A stretch of 12,700 nucleotides of DNA from Deltaproteobacteria bacterium UBA4427 (GTDB lineage Bacteria > Myxococcota_A > UBA9160 > UBA4427). How positions within the stretch are numbered: position 1 is the first letter of the stretch; each line of letters starts with the position of its first letter. The translations under genes were made by a program, and so were the position numbers. The stretch lies in contig DGPZ01000158.1 in NCBI GenBank assembly GCA_002390675.1, positions 1-12,700 on the forward strand, read 5' to 3'. A model generated the notes under the pieces. It searched no databases. It saw nothing but the letters and a program-made list of their open reading frames with translations, and had not been told where the DNA came from. Shown here piece by piece: positions 6,980 through 12,700 of the stretch.

Positions 6980-8809
6980 TCAGACTCGAATCTCACCGTT
7001 CAAGATCTTTTCGCGAGTCAAGCCATCGAGCGTGACATAACACCCTTTTGTCGGATCGCGAAACAGAATCGGATCGGAAATTTCTGCTGGGTCAAAGCCT
7101 TCCTTGACGAGGTCCACCTTGCGATGCTTAAACGTGCCCGTGATTTCCATCTGCGGCAGCATCCGGAGGAATATCGGACGCGCGTAGAAGGCCAGTTCCT
7201 CCTCGACCCGAGAACCGAAGGCTTCTAGATCGAATTGGTCAGTGGCCACGAGCGCCACCATGCCTGCCCGACCATCCATACCTGGAATTTCTACGCCGTA
7301 GACGTTCGCCTCTTCGACGCCTTCGACGACCGACACCACCTCAGCGACTTCACTCGTCGAAACGTTCTCACCCTTCCACCTAAAGGTGTCTCCGATTCGG
7401 TCGACGAAATAGTAGAAGCCGTCTTCGTCTGCGCGCAGAAGATCGCCCGTTCTAAAATACGTGTCGCCATCCACGAAACCGCCGCGAAGAATCTTCTTCT
7501 CGCTTGCCGCGTCGTTGGTATACCCCTCGAAGCGCGCGGTCTTTGTGATCTTAACCACGAGCTCACCTGCTTCTTCAGGGGCACACCTAATGCATCTCCC
7601 CTTCGCGTCGCGCACAAGCTCGTCAGTATCGACGTCGAATTTGACGATCTCCATTCCCAAGGCCTTTCGCGCAAACCCCGGCAAATAACCCACCGCACCT
7701 ACGCGGCCGGGAATGTTGAATATGGGGAGGTTGCCCTCCGTCGCTCCGTAAAATTCAACGATGCGATCAATGCCAAAACGCTCCTGGAAAGGCGTCCATA
7801 CTTCCGGGCGCAGGCCATTGCCCATCACAACACGAACCTTATGCCGCCGCTCATCAGGATGACTAGGCGAATTCAGCAAGTATCGACAAAGCTCGCCTAT
7901 GTACTGAAAGGTCGTGACCTCATACTGTGCGCAGTCACTCCAAAAGCGCTTTGCCGAAAACTTCTTCGAGAGAACAAGCGCGCCGCCTGCGAAAAGCCCT
8001 CCACCGGCCGCCATCATACCGCCGGCACTGTGATAGAGCGGCAGGCAGATATACATACGGTCGTTTGGAGTCAGCCCCTGCAAATAATAGTTCGAAAGTC
8101 CGGCCCCAATGGCTTTGGTATGACTAACCCGAGCAGCTTTCGGTAGTCCCGTCGTCCCACTCGTGTAGATTAGAAAGAGCCCGTCGGCACCTTTCCGCCC
8201 TTCACGCGCCGAATCAGGCACAGCGTCCGAAGGCTGGCACGCGCGCGCGTCATCAAAGGAAGACATTAGCGATTCACGCTCCCCTAATACCGCTAGGTCG
8301 AGACCCTTTGCATCGGAGGCGCCCGATCCCACGACAAGAATCGAGGCGGCCTTTTCCATTCCGCCTCGAGCTGATGTCGCCGCGTCAACTAACTCTTCCC
8401 CGACGATCCAATGCTCCGTACGCGCTTCCTGAATGCAGTGCGCGAGTCGATCGCCGGTCAGATGCGTATTCAGCAGCGCAGTGACGACACCCACACGCGA
8501 AAGCCCCAACCAAGTCGCGACATACTCGGGTCGGTTCTCCATTAGGAGTGCGACAACATCCCCACGCCCTAGGCCCTGCGACAAAGCCCAATGGGCGGTT
8601 TGATTCGCATAGGCATCGAGTTCCGCCCAAGTCATCCTGCTTTCTTCGCCTATCAGAGCCGGACGATCTCCTCGGCGCTTAATGTGCTCTTCGAGCAGAT
8701 CGGAATACTCGATCGGCTTATCAGCGCCGTTCCGAGCCATAGCGAGAACCGGAGGAACAAAGGAGCGAAGAAATCCCGAAGCAAGGCGAAAGCGGTCGAA
8801 CGAATTCAT
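6980..8809 (-). CDS. fatty-acyl-CoA synthetase, FATP/very-long-chain type (FadD6-like)
   Basis: A 609-aa adenylate-forming enzyme that converts a fatty or other carboxylic acid, ATP and CoA to acyl-CoA, AMP and PPi. The P-loop is LIYTSGTTGLPK (213-224). The A5 region reads EFYGATEGN (352-360), the A7 motif YFRTGDLL (451-458), and the A8 hinge DRIGDTFRWKGENVSTSEV (470-488). GELCRYLLN and VMGNGLRPEVW together with the R-I-G-D-T-F-R-W-K-G-E-N-V-S motif are specific to the FATP/SLC27/VLACS branch (mycobacterial FadD6), not to ordinary FadD. A C-terminal lysine-bearing FKHRKVDLVKEGFDP segment supplies the expected catalytic Lys. I chose ATG at 8809 over TTG 8827 since GGAG lies upstream at about 12 nt, a rather long spacing. 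It is the first gene of the - strand run and is coupled to the hotdog gene. Confidence 0.93.
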   Translation of the reverse strand: MNSFDRFRLASGFLRSFVPPVLAMARNGADKPIEYSDLLEEHIKRRGDRPALIGEESRMTWAELDAYANQTAHWALSQGLGRGDVVALLMENRPEYVATWLGLSRVGVVTALLNTHLTGDRLAHCIQEARTEHWIVGEELVDAATSARGGMEKAASILVVGSGASDAKGLDLAVLGERESLMSSFDDARACQPSDAVPDSAREGRKGADGLFLIYTSGTTGLPKAARVSHTKAIGAGLSNYYLQGLTPNDRMYICLPLYHSAGGMMAAGGGLFAGGALVLSKKFSAKRFWSDCAQYEVTTFQYIGELCRYLLNSPSHPDERRHKVRVVMGNGLRPEVWTPFQERFGIDRIVEFYGATEGNLPIFNIPGRVGAVGYLPGFARKALGMEIVKFDVDTDELVRDAKGRCIRCAPEEAGELVVKITKTARFEGYTNDAASEKKILRGGFVDGDTYFRTGDLLRADEDGFYYFVDRIGDTFRWKGENVSTSEVAEVVSVVEGVEEANVYGVEIPGMDGRAGMVALVATDQFDLEAFGSRVEEELAFYARPIFLRMLPQMEITGTFKHRKVDLVKEGFDPAEISDPILFRDPTKGCYVTLDGLTREKILNGEIRV

Positions 8810-9030
8810 GGGCGCGTGAAGCTCCAAAAGTTAGCTAAGGAGAAACTGGGACTAATAGGAAATGGATCGGGGGGATGGACCGGCCGATCCAAAGTACTAA
8901 GAACCGGTACTACGTCGGGCATGACGGTTCGTTGCTACATCGACCTTCAAACCACCGGGACCGCCGAGTGAGAATTTCGGCTCAATTTCGATCACCATCA
9001 TCAACAGCTACCAGTCGTTGTTGACCGGCA
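8810..9030. promoter_or_regulatory. 221-bp upstream region of the acyl-CoA ligase, with two palindromes
   Basis: This non-coding region lies between the stop of the large GST-fold gene and the ligase start. It holds two inverted repeats: GGATCGG/CCGATCC (8864-8870 and 8884-8890, 13-nt loop) and AGTAC/GTACT (8893-8897 and 8907-8911, 9-nt loop). They could be an operator or RNA hairpins in the ligase leader. A direct repeat AATTTCG also occurs twice near 8972-8989. I could not place convincing -35/-10 boxes. Confidence 0.35.
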
Positions 9031-10110
9031 TTAGGCGAACACCAGCTCAAATCCACGCTTTTTCAAGCGATGTCGGGGATGATAGGCCAGAAGCGGCTCC
9101 CAGCCCGTCCCCGCGAGTGTGCCATCTATGGAACAACGCTCCTCTTGATCAAGCGCGTTATACAAGTCGAGAACACGTTGCAGCATGAACAGCGAATAAC
9201 ACTGGGAGTCACGGCTAATTTCCGTTCCCCCGAGGCTCGCCTTCGCCCTCCCAACTATTCGAGGTGGCGTTTCACCAATTTTGGCGTTCTCGTCCGCCCA
9301 CGCCTCGACGTCCTCGACCATCGCGAGCTGGATAGGCGCAGCCGCCTTCCCCATCACGGCCAGAATCGATCGCAAAGAGTCCGGCACCTCATCCTCAGCA
9401 AACCAGTCCCCCTGACCGTCCGCTCCCGGCATATTGCAAAACTCGATCCAACGCACAACGGGAATCGCGGTCCCGAGCAATCGCCGACGCGAAACCAGAT
9501 CCGTATAGAAATGCCCGTAGACCGGGCCCATCAAGGCGCAATCTGCCAAAGATGTCCGTGCACCGAGCAGATAGTCATGGGTCTCAAAATGTTCGTTCAG
9601 CGCCGACAGCAGGAGATCGATATGAGCATCGATCGCAGGCCCCGCTTCAGGGCTCGCCCCGACGCCATAGCGCAAGGCGACCATCTGATCTGCCGCAACA
9701 TTTCCCCGCTCGAGCGAACCTAACATTGCACCGAAGCGAAGACGCGTCATCGCTTCGCTTTCCTCGGTGCCCCACCGCGTATGCATAGCAGGGGTCAAAG
9801 CGAATTCGTCGGAGTAGAGTTCAACGAGAGCGCAGACGAGACGATGCAAGGGCGTCGGCGGGTACAAAGGTGGGCTCGGAAAGCGCGCCTCGAGTCGGTC
9901 GAGGATATCGCTGGTATCTTGCCAAGTTTCGCCCTCGGGCGTCGTCACGACCGGGATAAACGCCATCCCTGTCTTCTTGAGAATCATGCGAATATCCGCA
10001 CGCTTCTCCTCCATAAAAATTTGCTTGTACCGCATGGCCACCCGAGCCTTAGCCGTAAAAAGCGAGACGTCGAAGCCATGAAGCTGGAAGGGCTGCTCAG
10101 TCGAATTCAT
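9031..10110 (-). CDS. large GST-fold protein, divergent from a TetR regulator
   Basis: A 359-aa protein with an N-terminal GST thioredoxin fold: QLHGFDVSLFTAKARVAMRY (9-28), FIPVV with cis-Pro53, and WQDTSDILDRLEARFP (63-78), where Q-D-T/S replaces the glutathione-binding E-S motif. A helical C-domain follows with HDYLLGARTSLADCALMGPVYGHFY, the usual GST capping-box region. The tail of about 130 residues beyond it is longer than in ordinary GSTs of about 220 aa. It belongs to the large-GST family also represented by the nearby remnant. Catalytic use of glutathione is uncertain because no Ser/Cys/Tyr of a classical motif is obvious at the first strand-helix turn (S16 is the candidate). I chose ATG at 10110, with GAGG 6-7 nt upstream, over TTG 10146. 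Divergence from the TetR gene suggests control by it. Confidence 0.85.
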   Translation of the reverse strand: MNSTEQPFQLHGFDVSLFTAKARVAMRYKQIFMEEKRADIRMILKKTGMAFIPVVTTPEGETWQDTSDILDRLEARFPSPPLYPPTPLHRLVCALVELYSDEFALTPAMHTRWGTEESEAMTRLRFGAMLGSLERGNVAADQMVALRYGVGASPEAGPAIDAHIDLLLSALNEHFETHDYLLGARTSLADCALMGPVYGHFYTDLVSRRRLLGTAIPVVRWIEFCNMPGADGQGDWFAEDEVPDSLRSILAVMGKAAAPIQLAMVEDVEAWADENAKIGETPPRIVGRAKASLGGTEISRDSQCYSLFMLQRVLDLYNALDQEERCSIDGTLAGTGWEPLLAYHPRHRLKKRGFELVFA

Positions 10111-10230
10111 ACGATCCTCATCCTGGCCGTGACTCCCGGAAGCCAACGTGGCGGCTCTATTAGGGATGCCTCTAATCCAAATAAATCCAGATCAATCATT
10201 CAAGCTGGATCTTGTGGCACTGAGTATGCC
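10111..10230. promoter_or_regulatory. divergent promoter/operator region between the GST-fold and TetR genes
   Basis: This 120-bp gap holds an imperfect palindrome ATTAG-N8-CTAAT at 10159-10176, the size of a TetR-family operator. A second inverted repeat, ATCCAG (10185-10190) and CTGGAT (10205-10210), has a 14-nt spacer and lies nearer the TetR start. On the - strand a TAATAG hexamer overlaps the first palindrome and could be a -10 box, so repressor binding there would block it. The promoter assignment is inference; the palindromes are seen directly. Confidence 0.45.
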
Positions 10231-10839
10231 ATGATATCTCTCATGATAACCAGCAACGATCTTCAGACTGACGGTCGCATCCAACGATCCGAACGAAGCC
10301 GCGAATCGATTGTGCAAGCCGTGCTCGACCTAGTCGGCGAAGGCATTCTGTCCCCGACTGCGCAGCAAGTCGCGGCTCGAGCCGATGTTGGCGTTCGCAC
10401 AGTCTTCCGGCACTTCTCCGACATGGAAACGCTCTTCGCGACCATGAATAGTCGCCTCTGGGACGAATACCTCCCGCTCTTCGTACGTGAAGAGCAGGAG
10501 GGCCCCCTACAAACTCGCATCGATCACATGCTTGAGAACCGCTTTCGTATACTCGACCGGCTTGCGCCCTATACCCGCGCGGGCTCACTCCATCGAGCCA
10601 AGTCACCCTTCCTGCAAAAACAACACGATTGGAATATCCGGATGTTCCGGGCGGATATTCTGTTCTGGCTTCCGGAGATCAAGGCGGACGACAGCCCTCT
10701 CTTAAGCGCTCTGGAGGTGCTCCTGTCTTTCGAAGCCTACGAGAGACTGCACGTCGACCAAAAGCTCTCGACACGCAAAGCGCAAGCCACGATCAGCCTT
10801 GCCACCCGAGCGCTTCTGGCATCTCTCGACGAGGCCTAG
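10231..10839 (+). CDS. TetR/AcrR-family transcriptional regulator
   Basis: A 202-aa TetR-type regulator: an N-terminal DNA-binding three-helix bundle and a variable helical ligand/dimer domain. The helix-turn-helix is clear at about 41-69: PTAQQVAARADVGVRTVFRH then FSDMETLF, with the family hallmark T-V-F-R-H-F. Before it, RSRESIVQAVLDLVGEG (22-38) is the usual first helix. The C-terminal region (about 75-200) shows no recognisable ligand class. Start choice is uncertain: ATG 10231 and ATG 10243 both lack a good Shine-Dalgarno, and the reading frame stays open far upstream, but that part is antisense to the GST-fold gene and not TetR-like. It probably represses or autoregulates across the shared upstream region. 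Its last bases overlap the stop of the convergent membrane gene. Confidence 0.9.
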   Translation: MISLMITSNDLQTDGRIQRSERSRESIVQAVLDLVGEGILSPTAQQVAARADVGVRTVFRHFSDMETLFATMNSRLWDEYLPLFVREEQEGPLQTRIDHMLENRFRILDRLAPYTRAGSLHRAKSPFLQKQHDWNIRMFRADILFWLPEIKADDSPLLSALEVLLSFEAYERLHVDQKLSTRKAQATISLATRALLASLDEA

Positions 10840-11261
10840 CCCCGAGACTCGATCGTACGAAGACCAATGACAGTGAGCCCTAGCGAGGCGAACATCCCGA
10901 GCGCTAGGCCGATCGCCCACGCGGCGCTCGATGCTTCACCCTGACTCGACAACACCAGCCCGCCGACAAGAGAGCCCAACCCAACTGCGGCGCCAAAACC
11001 AGGTTTCCCAAATGAGGCCCGCGGCCCCTGCGACAAGTTCTTTTGATTCGTCTCGTTTTGCCTAACAAATCCAGGCACCAGAATCGCAATCACAATGACG
11101 GAGAGGGTCGGCACGATTGTATACCCAGCAATCTCCGAGAGCGGCCAACTCATTCCTTTCGCTACAAGCACGCCTAACCAGTGTCCCAAGATGGGAATAA
11201 CCATCAGCTGATACAAGACGTTCATCGATAAACATAATCTCTGCATCAAATACTCCCTCAT
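10836..11261 (-). CDS. small four-helix membrane protein, candidate RHS immunity protein
   Basis: I do not recognise this 141-aa protein. It has four hydrophobic segments: about 14-34, 43-66, 88-106 and 113-134. A polar, positively biased loop (67-86, R-Q-N-E then K86) lies between helices 2 and 3 and is likely cytoplasmic. It begins 80 bp after the stop of the RHS gene on the same strand, the position immunity genes take in RHS/polymorphic toxin loci. An integral-membrane immunity protein would fit a membrane-acting toxin. Start is ambiguous: M1 (ATG 11261) has GAGGGG at 9 nt, partly inside a hairpin, while M6 (ATG 11246) has AGGGAG at 6 nt. The first dozen codons (AGA, TTA, TGT, TTA) look more AT-rich than the rest. 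The stop shares bases with the convergent TetR stop. The immunity role is inferred from context only. Confidence 0.6.
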   Translation of the reverse strand: MREYLMQRLCLSMNVLYQLMVIPILGHWLGVLVAKGMSWPLSEIAGYTIVPTLSVIVIAILVPGFVRQNETNQKNLSQGPRASFGKPGFGAAVGLGSLVGGLVLSSQGEASSAAWAIGLALGMFASLGLTVIGLRTIESRG

Positions 11262-11269
11262 TCTAAATA

Positions 11270-11295
11270 CCCCTCTGTTTACATATCAACAGGGG
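11270..11295 (-). promoter_or_regulatory. hairpin covering the ribosome-binding site of the small membrane gene
   Basis: In the - strand transcript, CCCCTGTT pairs with AACA-(GA bulge)-GGGG around an 8-nt loop, giving an 8-bp stem with one 2-nt bulge. The 3' arm contains the GAGGGG Shine-Dalgarno for ATG 11261. When folded, the site would be masked. There is no U-run after it, so it looks less like a terminator than like a translational control or processing element. Confidence 0.5.
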
Positions 11296-11341
11296 CAAGA
11301 AGTCATCACGCCTAAGCATCGCTACTAACGCTCCGCTCTCA

Positions 11342-12700
11342 TCAGTAGCTCATATCGCCCGCCGCGACGAAGAGAACGGCGCTCATTGCGAAAAACGTTC
11401 CCGCAAGTAATACGAGCCCGCCCGTTGTCACGGTGCCCAGCACAACCCCTCCTGCCCCAACGACTAGCACGCCTCCTTTCAGAACGGCCGCCCCCGCGCC
11501 GACCGCCGAGACGACACCGAACCCTGCGTAGGCTGTCGCTTGCATCTGCGTGCTGAGCTTTCCCCACCCGCTTCCGACCCCAGCCAAAACACCAATCGAC
11601 GGCTTAGCAAGCTCAGCCGCTGTTTTTAATGCAGCGCTAATCGGCTTTTCACTTGCACCGCTCCAGGGAGCTGCTGGACTGTGCGCAGCACCGGGGATTC
11701 CCACCGCTAAGCCGCCTCGCGTCACGGACGTCAAGTTGGGCGAGCGACTGTTTCTCATTTGTTCGCGCTGTTTTCGCGTGGGCCTGACTGGGTCGAAGTT
11801 CTCTCCGCCGCTGGCATCATGCGCTGCAAATGCATCGACGTTCATTCCTGCAATAACTCCCCCAACTGCACCCACAATCGAACCCATGTCGGACCGAACG
11901 AAAGAGAGAGTCGTCTGGACGACTGTCCGCACCGCGTTTCCAATGCGGCTCAGAAAATTCTTGATCGATCCCCACCATCCCCCGGTCGCTCCTTCATCTG
12001 CCCGCCCGTCTCGATCTACTCTCGAGATAGGGTTGTTGCGGGCATAGGCGTAGGGGTTGTAGCTCTGCGGGTCCGTCGATCTGGCGACTAAGGGATCGAG
12101 GGACAAGAAGGTACCAGTACCCGGGTCTTGCCATCTCGCGCCCATGAAATGAAAGCCTGTCTCAGCGGAATGGGCGTGTCCCGCGAAATTGCGCGAGCGC
12201 AGTGCCCCCACTGCATCAACGAGACGTCCAAAGGGTTCGAGCAGAACCTGGCCTAGTCGATTACCTGAAGCATCGAGCTCGACGAGCGCGCTCCCAACAC
12301 CATCGGAAAGAACCCAACGATGCTCCGCAATGCCAGGCAACGGGTGACGCCCATACGCATGCACAACACCCGGCCCCATCCACTGCAACGCCACAAGCAT
12401 GGCGAGCGTGATGCCCAACCTCTGGAATATTGGGGAAGAGAATTGTGCGCACATGGCTGCGAGCCATACGAGACCGACGAGGAAAAGAAGCGTGTACATT
12501 GATACCGTGAGCACGTCCCTCGTCGGTAACCAAAGGGTCGTGCCGGGAATCATCGATGCTATTTCGCCGCCCACGACCCGCTTTGTCGCAACGCGTCCAC
12601 GATTCACGCGAATCGAAATGATCGACTCTCTCGAGGAGAGGGTTCCCGCCGTGTATACGAAGTCCTCGCCGACATAACGTCGCAATCCGCCATTCGGAAG
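11342..12700 (-). CDS. RHS-repeat protein, C-terminal part with RHS core and hydrophobic tail
   Basis: This is the last 452 residues of an RHS/YD-repeat protein; the frame is open at the window edge and the TTG at 12685 is only an internal codon. In order (numbered from that TTG) there is a last repeat-like strand region (3-36), then two unusual hydrophobic helices (about 58-82 and 90-110). The RHS-associated core follows (122-228): LSDGVGSALVELDASGN, EPFGRL, ETGFHFMGARWQDPGTGTFL, DPLV and NPYAYARNNPISRVDRDG. The core end reads D-R-D-G-R where most members have D-P-D/x-G, so the usual Pro is replaced. The 219-residue tail starts with amphipathic helices (IKNFLSRIGNAV, 241-252), has a charged patch PTRKQREQMRNSR (302-314), and ends in a Gly/Ala/Val-rich hydrophobic block (386-443). 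No nuclease or other enzyme motif is visible. RHS proteins commonly form shells around C-terminal toxins; a pore-forming role here is inference. Confidence 0.85.
   Translation of the reverse strand, partial: LPNGGLRRYVGEDFVYTAGTLSSRESIISIRVNRGRVATKRVVGGEIASMIPGTTLWLPTRDVLTVSMYTLLFLVGLVWLAAMCAQFSSPIFQRLGITLAMLVALQWMGPGVVHAYGRHPLPGIAEHRWVLSDGVGSALVELDASGNRLGQVLLEPFGRLVDAVGALRSRNFAGHAHSAETGFHFMGARWQDPGTGTFLSLDPLVARSTDPQSYNPYAYARNNPISRVDRDGRADEGATGGWWGSIKNFLSRIGNAVRTVVQTTLSFVRSDMGSIVGAVGGVIAGMNVDAFAAHDASGGENFDPVRPTRKQREQMRNSRSPNLTSVTRGGLAVGIPGAAHSPAAPWSGASEKPISAALKTAAELAKPSIGVLAGVGSGWGKLSTQMQATAYAGFGVVSAVGAGAAVLKGGVLVVGAGGVVLGTVTTGGLVLLAGTFFAMSAVLFVAAGDMSY

Noticed and set aside
7235..8146. 303-aa open frame on the + strand
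   Set aside because: It is entirely antisense to the acyl-CoA ligase, whose motifs fit the full family; the translation has no recognisable domain and looks like a codon-bias shadow.
8972..9023. Terminator after the large GST-fold gene (CAACA/TGTTG)
   Set aside because: Only a 5-bp stem with a 12-nt loop and no U-run.
9070..9723. 217-aa open frame on the + strand
   Set aside because: Antisense to the GST-fold gene, Arg/Pro-rich translation without family features.
9781..10230. N-terminal extension of the TetR gene by 150 residues
   Set aside because: The extension is antisense to the GST-fold gene and non-TetR-like; the DNA-binding domain starts right after ATG 10231.
12683..12685. TTG as start of the RHS gene
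   Set aside because: Upstream codons continue in frame (Leu-Pro-Asn-Gly-Gly) to the window edge and match the RHS repeat style, so the gene is truncated by the window.

Overview
The window looks like a bacterial chromosome segment, by eye moderately GC-rich, from a Gram-negative organism. An RND efflux system with a periplasmic adaptor requires an inner membrane and periplasm. An LLM flavin oxidoreductase of the kind usually assigned to coenzyme F420, a FATP/FadD6-type acyl-CoA ligase, several glutathione S-transferase (GST) fold genes and a cell-surface RHS protein together would suit a metabolically broad environmental proteobacterium or a myxobacterium-like lineage. That placement is inference only. 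I see no rRNA, tRNA, CRISPR array, transposase or integrase.

Left block (1-3993, + strand): the 3' part of an RND membrane fusion protein overlaps by 4 bases (ATGA) the start of a complete 1085-aa RND inner-membrane permease. A short intergenic stretch with a perfect 8-bp inverted repeat, possibly a bidirectional terminator, separates this operon from the convergent genes to its right.

Middle block (4065-8809, all on the - strand, so read right to left): a FATP-type fatty-acyl-CoA ligase, then two bases later a double-hotdog thioesterase-like protein, then a broken GST pseudogene, an intact Nu-class (YfcG/YghU-like) GST, and an Rv3520c-like LLM oxidoreductase. The ligase and hotdog protein are almost certainly co-transcribed. 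The later genes may belong to the same lipid-like or xenobiotic catabolic unit, but the gaps of about 90-120 bp leave that open.

Right-centre block (9031-10839): a large divergent GST-fold protein (- strand) and a TetR-family regulator (+ strand) are transcribed away from a 120-bp shared regulatory region that holds two imperfect palindromes. This is the usual layout of a locally acting repressor and its target.

Right block (10836-12700, - strand): the C-terminal 452 residues of an RHS-repeat protein, running off the window, with two membrane segments inserted just before the RHS core domain and a glycine-rich hydrophobic C-terminal tail. It is followed 80 bp downstream by an unrecognised 141-aa four-helix membrane protein. 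This has the architecture of a polymorphic RHS toxin with a membrane-located immunity protein. A hairpin covers the ribosome-binding site of the small gene. This pair is the strongest candidate for something undescribed. The small gene and the TetR gene converge and share stop-codon bases.
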